Shown piece after piece: positions 34,182 through 42,385 of a stretch of DNA of 64,000 nucleotides. This DNA is from Catonella morbi ATCC 51271 (GTDB lineage Bacteria > Bacillota > Clostridia > Lachnospirales > Lachnospiraceae), in the NCBI RefSeq assembly GCF_000160035.2, contig NZ_KI535371.1, positions 1 through 64,000 on the forward strand, in the 5' to 3' direction. Made by a program: the position numbers and the translations under genes. Below the pieces are notes generated by a model. The model had not been told where the DNA came from and searched no databases. It saw only the letters and a list, made by a program, of their open reading frames with translations. The stretch's first letter is position 1. Every line of letters begins with the position of its first letter.

Positions 34182-34964
34182 ATGGAAATATTATTTTTTG
34201 TAGTATGTTTTTTAGCGTCTATAGTAGGAGCTATCTGTGGAATTGGCGGGGGAGTTATAATTAAACCCCTTTTGGATGCACTTAAAATACTGGATGTGAG
34301 CCAGATTAGTTTTTTGTCAGGCTGTACTGTGTTGTCAATGTCTGCTTATTCTGTAATCAAGTCGAAGCTTAGCGGTAAAAAGGAGATTGATACAGCCACA
34401 GTCCTGCCGGTTGCGATAGGTGGGGCAGTAGGCGGAATAGTAGGAAAATGGTTGTTCTCCTTTGTGAAGAGTCTGAGTGACAATCCGAATAAAGTGGGTG
34501 TAGTTCAGGCTGCCTGCCTGCTTATAGTAACTATCTTTACCCTAGTCTATACAATATTTAAGGATAAAATAGCTACCAAAAAACTTAAGGGCTTACCTAT
34601 ACTTGTTGCTGTAGGTTTATTTTTAGGTATAATGTCATCATTTTTAGGTATCGGCGGTGGTCCTATCAATCTAGTGGTCTTATTTTACCTGTTTTCTATG
34701 AGTACAAAGGAGGCGGTAATAACATCACTTTATATAATTTTTGTTTCACAGATTGCAAGTCTGGGGACCTCAATAATTACTCATTCTATTCCGGATTTCC
34801 CGATTAAGGTACTTGTAGTTATGGCGACAGGCGGTATATTGGGAGGAGTTGTAGGTAGAATAGTAAATAAGAAGATAGCAGATAAAACGGTGGATAAACT
34901 TTTTATAGGACTTATGGCGGTTATGATAGGCATAAATATTTACAATATTTTTAGTTTGGTTTAA
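34182..34964 (+). CDS. TSUP family (TauE/SafE) permease
   Basis: A 260-residue membrane protein with about eight hydrophobic segments and the two family repeats: GAICGIGGGVIIKPLLDAL (about 18-36) and SSFLGIGGGPINLVVLFYL (about 155-173). TauE/SafE proteins export or import sulfur-containing organic acids such as sulfoacetate or sulfite. It lies after the two-component regulator and may be its target. ATG 34182 is preferred over TTG 34167 since CGGAG is 6 bases upstream of it. With the SsuABC-like transporter nearby, a sulfonate link is possible but not shown. Confidence 0.85.
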   Translation: MEILFFVVCFLASIVGAICGIGGGVIIKPLLDALKILDVSQISFLSGCTVLSMSAYSVIKSKLSGKKEIDTATVLPVAIGGAVGGIVGKWLFSFVKSLSDNPNKVGVVQAACLLIVTIFTLVYTIFKDKIATKKLKGLPILVAVGLFLGIMSSFLGIGGGPINLVVLFYLFSMSTKEAVITSLYIIFVSQIASLGTSIITHSIPDFPIKVLVVMATGGILGGVVGRIVNKKIADKTVDKLFIGLMAVMIGINIYNIFSLV

Positions 34965-35058
34965 TATTAAAGAATGGGATGTCAGATGTTTTGTAATTCT
35001 TGATTTTACAAGATTATCAATGGTTTATTTTCTGTAATCTCTGTGTAAATATTCAAAG

Positions 35059-35088
35059 AATTTCAAAAAATCAGTAAATTTTAAAAAT
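35059..35088 (+). repeat. Repeat flanking rhaM, upstream copy
   Basis: AATTTCAAAAAATCAGTAAA followed by TTTTAAAAAT resembles 35452-35482 after rhaM (AATTCCCAAAATTCAGTAAA then TTGAAAAATT). Roughly 25 of 30 positions agree. The sequence is AT-rich, so chance cannot be excluded. Confidence 0.35.
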
Positions 35089-35116
35089 ATAGTTTGTAAA
35101 ATAATAGGAGGTATTT

Positions 35117-35428
35117 ATGTATAAGGGTTTTAAAATGAAACTTTATCCGGGTATGGAAGAAGAGTATAAAAAACGTCACAACGAACTGTGGGACGAAATG
35201 AAGGATATGATTCAAGAACATGGCGGGAAAAATTACTCTATATTTCTTGACCGCGATACAAATATGTTGTTTGGTTATATTGAAATTGAAAATGAAGAAA
35301 AATGGAAAAAGGGTGCAGAAACTGCCATCAATCGTAAATGGTGGCACTATATGGCAGATATAATGGAAACAAATGAAGATGAAAGCCCTGTGAGTTGGGA
35401 TTTGAATCTTATGTTTCATTTGGACTAA
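35117..35428 (+). CDS. rhaM: L-rhamnose mutarotase family protein
   Basis: A 103-residue single-domain protein with dimeric alpha/beta-barrel features. RhaM interconverts the anomers of L-rhamnose. The key residues are kept: His in EYKKRHNELWDEMKD (about 21), Tyr in HGGKNYSIFLDRD and the Trp pair in NRKWWHYMADIM. No rhaA, rhaB or rhaD gene is near, so it is an orphan and could serve another sugar such as fucose or lyxose. AATAGGAGGT lies 5 bases before the ATG. Confidence 0.9.
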   Translation: MYKGFKMKLYPGMEEEYKKRHNELWDEMKDMIQEHGGKNYSIFLDRDTNMLFGYIEIENEEKWKKGAETAINRKWWHYMADIMETNEDESPVSWDLNLMFHLD

Positions 35429-35451
35429 TACGTGAAACAGTAAATACAGAA

Positions 35452-35482
35452 AATTCCCAAAATTCAGTAAATTGAAAAATTT
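35452..35482 (+). repeat. Repeat flanking rhaM, downstream copy
   Basis: This is the partner of 35059-35088; see there. It runs into the tRNA-Leu promoter region. Confidence 0.35.
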
Positions 35483-35493
35483 TATTTTACCCC

Positions 35494-35522
35494 TTGCATT
35501 TCCTAAAAAAACATGTTATACT
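35494..35522 (+). promoter_or_regulatory. Promoter of the tRNA-Leu pair
   Basis: TTGCAT (35494-35499), 17 bases, TATACT (35517-35522), 47 bases before the first tRNA. Confidence 0.75.
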
Positions 35523-35569
35523 TTCTTTCGTTCAGTCGAACAAATGAAAATTGAAAAGATGAAGTATAT

Positions 35570-35654
35570 GCGGAAGTGTTGAAATTGGTAGACAAGCAAG
35601 ACTAAGGATCTTGTGGCTATTGCAGTCGTGTGGGTTCAAGTCCCATCTTCCGCA
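35570..35654 (+). tRNA. tRNA-Leu (anticodon AAG)
   Basis: An 85-base class II tRNA. Acceptor GCGGAAG pairs with CTTCCGC; the anticodon stem CAAGA/TCTTG encloses loop CTAAGGA, giving AAG. The long variable arm and T arm GGGTTCAAGTCCC are typical of Leu. Discriminator A, CCA not encoded. Confidence 0.95.
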
Positions 35655-35689
35655 CTATTTTTTTTGCCCGGATACTTTATGGACTGCAA

Positions 35690-35772
35690 GCGGATGTGGC
35701 GGAACGGTAGACGCGCTAGATTCAGGTTCTAGTGAGAGCAATCTTGTGTGAGTTCAAATCTCATCATCCGCA
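35690..35772 (+). tRNA. tRNA-Leu (anticodon CAG)
   Basis: An 83-base class II tRNA. Acceptor GCGGATG pairs with CATCCGC; anticodon stem CTAGA/TCTAG encloses TTCAGGT, giving CAG. The T arm is GAGTTCAAATCTC. It is probably processed from one transcript with the tRNA 35 bases upstream. Confidence 0.95.
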
Positions 35773-35780
35773 CTAATTAA

Positions 35781-35833
35781 AAACTGTTGCAATAAGGTTA
35801 AACTTAGTTTATCTTTATTGTAGCAGTTTTTTT
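35781..35833 (+). terminator. Terminator after the tRNA-Leu pair
   Basis: AAACTGTTGCAATAA pairs with TTATTGTAGCAGTTT (13 of 15) with T7 after it. Confidence 0.85.
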
Positions 35834-35870
35834 GTTTACCGAAAAATTTCGGAAGAATTTCCCGGTAAAC

Positions 35871-35960
35871 AAAAATCTCTCCGAGGGATGCGCAGCTCAC
35901 GGCAGGGAAGTTTGCCTTACGGCACCGTTAGCGCGCGAAGTGTGTGCAAGTACACACTGT
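35871..35960 (+). repeat. Interspersed repeat, copy 3 (longest)
   Basis: It has the full left half, TCTCTCCGAGGGATGCGCAG through CTCACGGCAGGGAAG and TTTGCCTTACGGCACCG, and then the tail GCGCGCGAAGTGTGTG-CAAGTACACACT with a hairpin AGTGTGT/ACACACT. Copies 1 and 2 match its right and left parts. It ends 27 bases before the coaD start codon. An inverted repeat GTTTACCG/CGGTAAAC (35834-35870) borders it on the left. Confidence 0.7.
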
Positions 35961-35986
35961 TTTACATTGCATATTTGGAGGTACTT

Positions 35987-36466
35987 ATGGTAAAAGCGGT
36001 ATATCCGGGAAGTTTTGATCCGGTGACAAATGGTCATATAGATGTAATTACAAGGGCAGCAGCTATAGTAGATGAAGTTATAATAGGTGTACTTGTAAAT
36101 AAGAAAAAATCGCCCTTTTTTACTATGGAAGAAAGATTTGAAATGCTTAAAAAATCGGTGGAAGATATTCCGAATGTAACAGTAAAAACCTTTGAGGGTA
36201 CAACTGTGGATTTTGCTAAGGAAAATGATGCAAGGATTATAGTCAGGGGGCTAAGAGCGGTTACCGACTATGAAAATGAAATGCAGATAGCTCAGACCAA
36301 CAGGCAGATTTGCGAGGATATAGAAACTTTGTTTCTGATAACCTCATTGGAGTACGCATTCTTAAGCTCAACCATAGTGAAGGAAATAGCCTCTTTTGGA
36401 AAAGATGTTTCAAGCTGGGTGCCAAAGGTTGTGGAAGATAGGTTAAGGGAAAAGTTTAAATATTAA
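35987..36466 (+). CDS. coaD: Phosphopantetheine adenylyltransferase
   Basis: A 159-residue nucleotidyltransferase that makes dephospho-CoA from 4'-phosphopantetheine and ATP, the fourth step of CoA synthesis, as a cytosolic hexamer. It has AVYPGSFDPVTNGHIDVI (the HxGH motif as TNGH, about 4-21), the KKSPFFTMEERFEM segment, GLRAVTDYENEMQIAQTNRQ and the ISSTxVK-like YAFLSSTIVKEIASFG (about 120-135). ATG 35987 with GGAGG 5 bases upstream matches the family N-terminus; the longer frame to 35888 starts inside the interspersed repeat and is not credible. Confidence 0.96.
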   Translation: MVKAVYPGSFDPVTNGHIDVITRAAAIVDEVIIGVLVNKKKSPFFTMEERFEMLKKSVEDIPNVTVKTFEGTTVDFAKENDARIIVRGLRAVTDYENEMQIAQTNRQICEDIETLFLITSLEYAFLSSTIVKEIASFGKDVSSWVPKVVEDRLREKFKY

Positions 36467-36509
36467 TTTTTTTCTATTGACATCTTCACTTTAATGAGTT
36501 AAGATATCA

Positions 36510-36770
36510 AAAATCAAACCTGTGAGGGAGAGTAGTAGTTAAGCGGTACTCATACCAGAGAGCTGTGATGGTGGAAATCAGCATGAGAAAACTTAGTGAA
36601 TGGACTCCTGAGGGCCTGCCTGAATAAAGTAGGGTAAGACGGAGTGATGACCGTTATTCTCATTACCTGTGTGATGGCATAGGGTTAAGATGGTGCATTA
36701 GCATCAAATTGGGTGGCAACGCGGATAATATTCGCCCCAAGCAGAAGGAAACTTCTGCTTGGGGCTTTTT
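36510..36770 (+). promoter_or_regulatory. T-box leader, probable tryptophan specifier, with terminator
   Basis: It has the features of a tRNA-sensing T-box: the GAGGGAGAGTAGTAG start of stem I, the AGAGAGCTGTGATGGTGGAA motif, the specifier region GTGAATGGACTCC, and the T-box AATTGGGTGGCAACGCGG (36707-36724). The terminator is GCCCCAAGCAGAAG/CTTCTGCTTGGGGC (36734-36765) and T5. The codon at the specifier position is TGG (36601-36603), suggesting tRNA-Trp. Uncharged tRNA would stabilise the antiterminator and switch on the transporter operon that follows. Confidence 0.92.
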
Positions 36771-36811
36771 GTGTAGGTCCATTAGCTTACACCAATGAAA
36801 GGAGAAAACAT

Positions 36812-37906
36812 ATGAAAAGAACAAACAAAATCGCAGCATTAGGACTTGCACTTACTTTAATGGTATCAGCACTTACAGCTTGTGGCGGAAACAAGCAGCC
36901 ATCGGCAGCCTCCGGCGGTACGGAAAGTACAGCCAAATCTTCCGCAAGCTCGGGAAATCAGGCAGCTTCAGGTAGTTCGGACTCAACAAAATTAGGCAGT
37001 CAGACAGGAAGTATAGACAAGGTAACAGTAGCAATAGGTCAGTTTGCAGAGCATGGCTCACTTGATAACTGCAGAGAGGGCTTTATAAAAGGACTTGCGG
37101 ATGGCGGCTATAAAGAGGGAGAAAACCTTGAAATAATTTATGAAAATGCAAGCGCGGACAGCGGAATGGCAGCTCAGATAGCTAACAATTTTGTGGCTAA
37201 AAAAGTAAATTTAATCTGTGCAATCACAACTCCGATGGCACAGATAAGCTACAGTACAACTAAGGATACAGACATTCCTGTGATATATACGGCAATTACC
37301 AATCCGGTAGCGGCAGAGCTGGCGAAGGAAGATGGGACTCCGGTTGGCAATATTACAGGTACAAGCGACAAGCTCCCTATTAAAAAACAGCTTGAAATGA
37401 TAAGAAAAGTTATGCCGGATGCAAAAAATATCGGTATTCTTTACTGCACAAGTGAAGTAAACTCTGAGATGTCAGTTAAGGAATATAAGGAAGCAGCTAA
37501 GGAATTTGGCTTTGAAATAATAGAGCAGGCAGTTACATCTCCTTCCGATGTACCACTTGCAACCGATAATATTTTAACAAAGGTTGATTGTCTGAATAAT
37601 ATAACAGATAATACAGTGGTAAACAGTCTTGATATAGTGCTTGACAAGGCTAAAAAAGCAGGCAAACCTGTATTTGGAAGCGAGATAGAGCAGGTAAAGA
37701 AGGGCTGTGTAGCAAGTGTGGGACTTGATTATGTACTTGTCGGTGAAGAAACAGGTAAGATGGCGGCTAAGGTACTTAAGGGCGAAGCAAAGGCAAGTGA
37801 GATGAAGTTTATAACTTTTGAAGAAGCTGATTTATATGGAAATGAAGAGGCTGCAAAGGCTTATGGACTTACACTTCCTGAGGGGTATAAAGAAGTAAGT
37901 AAATAA
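36812..37906 (+). CDS. trpX: ABC transporter substrate-binding lipoprotein, TrpX-like
   Basis: A 364-residue lipoprotein (lipobox LTAC) with a Ser/Gly-rich linker (about 25-65) and an ABC_sub_bind domain (PF04392): VTVAIGQFAEHGSLDNCREG, NLEIIYENASADSGMAAQIA, AITTPMAQISYSTTKDTDIP and VIYTAITNPVAAEL. In Firmicutes this family, with the permease and ATPase that follow, is T-box controlled and predicted to import tryptophan. ATG 36812 is used: AAAGGAG lies 7 bases upstream, and the longer frame to 36713 runs through the T-box terminator. Confidence 0.88.
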   Translation: MKRTNKIAALGLALTLMVSALTACGGNKQPSAASGGTESTAKSSASSGNQAASGSSDSTKLGSQTGSIDKVTVAIGQFAEHGSLDNCREGFIKGLADGGYKEGENLEIIYENASADSGMAAQIANNFVAKKVNLICAITTPMAQISYSTTKDTDIPVIYTAITNPVAAELAKEDGTPVGNITGTSDKLPIKKQLEMIRKVMPDAKNIGILYCTSEVNSEMSVKEYKEAAKEFGFEIIEQAVTSPSDVPLATDNILTKVDCLNNITDNTVVNSLDIVLDKAKKAGKPVFGSEIEQVKKGCVASVGLDYVLVGEETGKMAAKVLKGEAKASEMKFITFEEADLYGNEEAAKAYGLTLPEGYKEVSK

Positions 37907-37991
37907 GGATAATTATTAGCGGTAAGTCTGAAGTATGGCTCGTGGTTACTTGATTTTAATAAAGGCTTAGATAATAGATGTGGAGGCTAAG

Positions 37992-38873
37992 ATGCAGATA
38001 ATACTGGGAGTGCTTACGGAGGGGCTGGTGTATGCCATCCTTTCCTTAGGTGTGTATATAACTTACAAAATACTTGATTTCCCTGACCTTTCCGTAGATG
38101 GAACATTTCCACTCGGAGCGGCGGTTACGGTAGCTATGATTCTTATGGGAGTGCCGATTCCCCTTGCTATGTTTGTGGCAACATTAGCAGGAGTGATATT
38201 TGGAGCAATAACGGGAATTATTCATGTAAAGTTTAAAATTCGTGACCTCATTTCGGGAATTGTAGTTATGACGGCTCTTTATTCTGTAAATCTTAGGATA
38301 GCAGGAAAGGCTAATGTTCCTCTTTTCAGTAAACAGACTTTATTTGAAAATGATTTTCTGGGGAAGATATTTCCGGAAGGAATGAGAATGTACAGCAATC
38401 TGATTATACTTGTTATAATAGTTATAATTACAAAATTACTGCTTGATTTTTACCTTAAGACAAAGTCAGGCTTCTTACTTCGTGCGGTAGGAGATAACGA
38501 AGTGCTCGTAACCGGTCTTGCAAAAGATAAGGGAAATGTTAAAATTCTTGGACTTGCCATAGCAAACGGACTTGCAGCCCTTGCAGGTAGTGTATACTGT
38601 CAGATGAACGGCTTCTTTGAAATATCGACCGGTACGGGTACAGTGGTTATAGGACTTGCAAATGTAATTATAGGCATAAGTCTTGTAAAACATTTTAATT
38701 TTATCAAGCCTACTACAGCTGTAGTAATAGGAGCAATTGTTTATAAAGCCTGTGTATCCATAGCTATTTCGCTGGGACTTGCCGCATCTGACTTAAAGCT
38801 TATTACAGCAGGACTTTTATTTTTGATTCTTGCAGCGGGCAATCTTAAAAAGAGAAAGGGAGGCAAGGCATGA
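37992..38873 (+). CDS. trpY: ABC transporter permease, TrpY-like
   Basis: A 293-residue permease of the BPD_transp_2 (branched-chain amino acid/ribose-like) family with 8-9 hydrophobic segments. DLSVDGTFPLGAAVTVAMI (about 37-55) and GLAKDKGNVKILGLAIANGL (about 177-196) are typical of the ABC_sub_bind-linked subgroup. The start is ATG 37992, with GGAGG at 37982-37986; the GTG at 37980 is less likely. It overlaps the ATPase start by 4 bases. It is predicted to form the tryptophan channel with 36812 and 38870. Confidence 0.88.
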   Translation: MQIILGVLTEGLVYAILSLGVYITYKILDFPDLSVDGTFPLGAAVTVAMILMGVPIPLAMFVATLAGVIFGAITGIIHVKFKIRDLISGIVVMTALYSVNLRIAGKANVPLFSKQTLFENDFLGKIFPEGMRMYSNLIILVIIVIITKLLLDFYLKTKSGFLLRAVGDNEVLVTGLAKDKGNVKILGLAIANGLAALAGSVYCQMNGFFEISTGTGTVVIGLANVIIGISLVKHFNFIKPTTAVVIGAIVYKACVSIAISLGLAASDLKLITAGLLFLILAAGNLKKRKGGKA

Positions 38874-39643
38874 TAGAGCTTAAGAATATTTACAAATATT
38901 ACAATCCCGGCACTGTTAATGAAATGTGCCTCTTTGAAGATTTTAACCTGAATATTAAAAAAGGTGAATTCGTATCTGTTATAGGAAGTAACGGCTCAGG
39001 CAAGACTTCTATGTTAAATCTTATTTGTGGCAGTATCCCTCTTGATAAAGGGGATATTGTAATAGAGGGAAAGAGCATAGCAAAGCTTCCGGAGTATATA
39101 AGAAACAGGAGAATAGGGCGGGTATATCAGAATCCTTCGCTTGGCACCTGCCCTGAAATGACAATACTAGAAAATCTTTCTCTTGCGGATAATAAAGGAA
39201 AGAAGTTCGGACTTTCTTTTGGAATAAATAAGACAAGGATAGATTATTATAAGGAAATTTTATCGGGACTTGGGCTGGGACTTGAAGAAAAGTTAAATAC
39301 CAAGGTAAAGTCGCTCTCGGGCGGACAGAGACAGGCTCTTACCCTGCTTATGTCAACGCTTACACCTATTGAATTTCTTATACTTGATGAGCATACTGCG
39401 GCTCTTGATCCAAAAACTGCCGACCTTATTATGGAGCTTACTGACAAGGTGGTTAAGGAGAAAAAGCTGACTGCGATTATGGTAACTCATAATCTCAGAT
39501 ATGCAGTAGAGTATGGTAACAGGCTGCTTATGATGCATCAGGGAAAGGCTGTAATAGATAAGACAGAAGAAGAAAAGACAAAAATAACGGTAGATGATAT
39601 ATTGGGGAAATTTACGGAAATTAGTATTGAGTGTGGGAACTAA
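38870..39643 (+). CDS. trpZ: ABC transporter ATP-binding protein, TrpZ-like
   Basis: A 257-residue ATPase with Walker A GSNGSGKTSM (about 40-49), Q loop GRVYQNPSLGTCP, signature SLSGGQRQALTLLMS (about 146-160), Walker B LILDEHTAALD and switch TAIMVTHNLR. Its start overlaps the permease stop, which indicates translational coupling. It completes the T-box-regulated operon. No terminator is obvious after it; the rhomboid gene starts 78 bases later. Confidence 0.92.
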   Translation: MIELKNIYKYYNPGTVNEMCLFEDFNLNIKKGEFVSVIGSNGSGKTSMLNLICGSIPLDKGDIVIEGKSIAKLPEYIRNRRIGRVYQNPSLGTCPEMTILENLSLADNKGKKFGLSFGINKTRIDYYKEILSGLGLGLEEKLNTKVKSLSGGQRQALTLLMSTLTPIEFLILDEHTAALDPKTADLIMELTDKVVKEKKLTAIMVTHNLRYAVEYGNRLLMMHQGKAVIDKTEEEKTKITVDDILGKFTEISIECGN

Positions 39644-39721
39644 TGGTGCTATATTATTACTATCACTCATTATGTGGAAAGAAGAGCAGTAATGCAGATA
39701 ATTTTTAAGGAGTAGGAGACA

Positions 39722-40303
39722 ATGAAAAAAGGACTTAAGATTTCTATTAATTCACCGGTAGTATTGGGATTTTCAGCGATTTGTCTGATTGCACTTGTGT
39801 TGAGTATAGTTACAAATGGAACGACAAATAAGCTGATTTTTATGACTTATCATTCATCACTGACCAATCCGCTTACCTACCTTAGATTTTTTACGCATGT
39901 TTTCGGACATAGCGGAGTGGAACATTTTATGGGAAATATAACATATATTTTACTTTTAGGTCCGCTTCTTGAAGAAAAATACGGAAGTAAGCTGCTCATT
40001 CATTCGATAATAATTACTGCTCTGATAACAGGAATTGTAAATTATATACTTTTTCCGAATATAGCACTTTGCGGAGCAAGCGGAGTGGTATTTACATTTA
40101 TTTTACTTAGCTCATTTACAGGGTTTAAGGACAGAGAAATCCCTCTTACTTTTATTTTGGTAGCTGTTATCTTCATAGGGCAGCAGGTGTACGAGGGAAT
40201 TATGGTTCAGGATAATATTTCAAATCTCTCCCATGTACTTGGAGGCGTGGTAGGCTCGGTTATGGGATATTTGTTAAATAAGAATGGGATTAAGAGAGGG
40301 TAA
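39722..40303 (+). CDS. Rhomboid-family intramembrane serine protease
   Basis: A 193-residue membrane protein with about six transmembrane helices. The rhomboid active site is visible: HFMGNITYILLLGPLLEEK (oxyanion His/Asn, about 68-73), ALCGASGVVF with the GxSG nucleophile Ser (about 119) and LSHVLGGVVGSVMGY with the catalytic His (about 168). It cleaves membrane proteins near their transmembrane segments; substrates are unknown. It is preceded by AAGGAGTAGGAG. The next gene starts one base after its stop. Confidence 0.93.
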   Translation: MKKGLKISINSPVVLGFSAICLIALVLSIVTNGTTNKLIFMTYHSSLTNPLTYLRFFTHVFGHSGVEHFMGNITYILLLGPLLEEKYGSKLLIHSIIITALITGIVNYILFPNIALCGASGVVFTFILLSSFTGFKDREIPLTFILVAVIFIGQQVYEGIMVQDNISNLSHVLGGVVGSVMGYLLNKNGIKRG

Positions 40304-40304
40304 A

Positions 40305-41339
40305 ATGATCAGATTTAACAACGATTACAATAAGCCTGCACACAGTGAGGTGCTTAAGGCGATAAATGATATAAGTGATGTAAGTTATCCGGGATATGGA
40401 CTTGATGAGCTTTGTGAGAAGGCTAAAGCAGAGATAAAAAAGTATATAAATAAACCTGAAGCAGAGGTGCATTTTCTGGTAGGAGGCACTCAGACCAACT
40501 TTATAGTAATAGCTTCTGCACTTAGAAACTACCAAAGTGTAATCAGTGCAGACTCAGGTCACATAAGCGTACACGAAACCGGAGCCATAGAAAATACAGG
40601 GCATAAGGTTGAAACTGCAACAGGAAAAGACGGAAAGCTTACAGCGTCTCAGGTTCGTGAAGTGGCTGAAAATTATAAGATAAGTGGTGTGAAAGAGCAT
40701 ATTACAGAGCCTAAGATGGTATATATTTCATTTCCTACAGAATTTGGAACTATATATTCTAAAAAAGAACTTGAAGCTATAAGCGCAGTCTGCAAGGAAT
40801 ACGGACTTTATTTTTTCGCGGATGGAGCAAGGCTTAGCTATGGACTGGCAGCAGAGGGAAATGATGTGACTATGGAAGACTTAGCAAATTTAACAGATGT
40901 ATTCTACTGCGGTGGTACAAAATGCGGTGCTATGTTTGGAGAAGCTGTTGTTATTACAAATAAAGAGCTGATGACAGGTTTTAGAAGTTATATGAAGCAA
41001 AACGGCGCCCTGCTTGCCAAAGGCTGGCTTTTAGGAGCGCAGTTTAACGCACTCTTTGAAAATGGTCTTTATTTTAAAATAGCTGAATCTGCTGTTAAGT
41101 ATGCTATGAAGATTAAGAAAGCCTTCAAGGACAAGGGCATAAAAGCCTATATAGAAAGCCCAACCAATCAGCAGTTTGTAATACTTACACAGACTCAGAT
41201 GGATAAACTTTCTGCTAAGTATGCCTTTGAATATGAGGGAAGATATGATGAAACTTCTCATATAGTAAGGTTCTGTACCAGTTGGGCTAATACTGAGGAG
41301 GAAGTGAATGAACTTGTAGGGGATATTGGGAGAATTTAA
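40305..41339 (+). CDS. Low-specificity L-threonine aldolase/beta-eliminating lyase family
   Basis: A 344-residue PLP enzyme of the threonine aldolase fold. The N-terminal MIRFNNDYNKPAHSEVL, HFLVGGTQTNFIVIAS, FFADGARLSYGL (Asp contacting the PLP nitrogen, about 170) and FYCGGTKCGAMFGEA (Schiff-base Lys, about 208) are all present. It probably cleaves L-threonine or allo-threonine to glycine and acetaldehyde. It is translationally coupled to the rhomboid gene (1-base gap, GAGAGGGT as ribosome site). Its stop codon overlaps that of the converging surface-protein gene by 2-3 bases. Confidence 0.88.
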   Translation: MIRFNNDYNKPAHSEVLKAINDISDVSYPGYGLDELCEKAKAEIKKYINKPEAEVHFLVGGTQTNFIVIASALRNYQSVISADSGHISVHETGAIENTGHKVETATGKDGKLTASQVREVAENYKISGVKEHITEPKMVYISFPTEFGTIYSKKELEAISAVCKEYGLYFFADGARLSYGLAAEGNDVTMEDLANLTDVFYCGGTKCGAMFGEAVVITNKELMTGFRSYMKQNGALLAKGWLLGAQFNALFENGLYFKIAESAVKYAMKIKKAFKDKGIKAYIESPTNQQFVILTQTQMDKLSAKYAFEYEGRYDETSHIVRFCTSWANTEEEVNELVGDIGRI

Positions 41340-42334
41340 TTCTTTCCCGTCACAGTATGAGTTTCGCCTGCCTCTACCTTTTTCTCTACAGACGGAGTAG
41401 TAACAGTAAGGGCACTGTCAGTATTATTTGTGACCGTTATAGGAGTTTTATAGTTTAATGTGGTTATCTTGGAGTCTTTGGCTCCGCCATTTACTACAAG
41501 AGTAGTCCTTGCATCTGTGTAAAGGTCGATGTTTTTACTTGCAGTTACACCGGTTTCTTCCGCGCTTTCCTTAATTGCTATCACATCTTTCTTTTTGTTT
41601 TTACCACTTATTTTAATGTCTGACTTTGCAAGTACAAAGATATTGCAGAGGGCTTTATTCCTATCAGATACAAAATCCAAGGAAGAAGGTTTTTCTAAAT
41701 GTATGGCATTTACAACGGCATTTTTCCCGGAAGATTTAAGATTTATTTTTGTATTATCCTTTTGTGAGTAAAGATAAGACAGTTGTCCTAAAACTTCTAT
41801 TTTAGCATTCTCAGTACTGATTAGCTTTACCGAATTAAGGGAACTTCCGGCTTCAATCTTAAGTGAGAGATTTTTTGTATTGCTTTCAAGATTTTTGCCA
41901 AAGTTTCCTTTTGGTATGGTAAAATCAGTTTTGCCGTTTACTATAATATCATTTACTTTGGTATTTTTTAGCAGGCTGGTAAGGGAAGCCTGATTTGTGG
42001 CATAGCCCGTACTATCTACAGTTATCTTTGCTTTAAGGGTGTATTTGAGCTTATTTTTATTGTAAATTTTGGCATAGACTACGGTCTTTCCTTTTGCCAG
42101 CCCTTTAACAGAACCTTTGTCTGATACGGAAGCGATGTTTTTATTACCTGCCGACCATTTGATTGTCAATTTCTTATCAATCCCTCTGATTTTAAGCTTA
42201 TACCCCTGCTCTATATGTAGGTTCACAGAGGATTTATTGAGCACCGGTGTGGCTGCAAGTGCAGAGATTGTGTAAAATGCAGCTGTTATTAAAAATACAG
42301 ACAGGGCTAATATAGGTAAATTTTTCTTTTTCAT
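41336..42334 (-). CDS. Exported protein with bacterial Ig-like (BIG_2) domain
   Basis: A 332-residue secreted or surface protein. A signal peptide (about 1-28, ending ALAA) precedes a BIG_2 domain (about 30-105) with LHIEQGYKLKIRGIDKKLTI, WSAGNKNIASVSDKGSVKGL and AKGKTVVYAKI. The rest (about 115-332) is a repetitive beta-rich region with ladder-like KTDFTIPKGNFG, NLSLKIEAGSSLNSVKLIS patterns, suggesting a beta-solenoid. No cell-wall anchor is seen. Its function is unknown; adhesins and polysaccharide-binding proteins share this layout. It overlaps the end of the threonine aldolase gene and there is no separate terminator between them. Confidence 0.85.
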   Translation of the reverse strand: MKKKNLPILALSVFLITAAFYTISALAATPVLNKSSVNLHIEQGYKLKIRGIDKKLTIKWSAGNKNIASVSDKGSVKGLAKGKTVVYAKIYNKNKLKYTLKAKITVDSTGYATNQASLTSLLKNTKVNDIIVNGKTDFTIPKGNFGKNLESNTKNLSLKIEAGSSLNSVKLISTENAKIEVLGQLSYLYSQKDNTKINLKSSGKNAVVNAIHLEKPSSLDFVSDRNKALCNIFVLAKSDIKISGKNKKKDVIAIKESAEETGVTASKNIDLYTDARTTLVVNGGAKDSKITTLNYKTPITVTNNTDSALTVTTPSVEKKVEAGETHTVTGKN

Positions 42335-42385
42335 ATTGCCTCCTTGGGTAAAGTATGAGGTAATTGTAGCATTAAAATGAAGGGA

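Noticed and set aside
35888-35986. N-terminal extension of coaD
   Set aside because: The extra residues are translated from the interspersed repeat; the family starts at ATG 35987.
36713-36811. N-terminal extension of the TrpX-like protein
   Set aside because: It lies across the T-box terminator; the lipoprotein signal begins at 36812.
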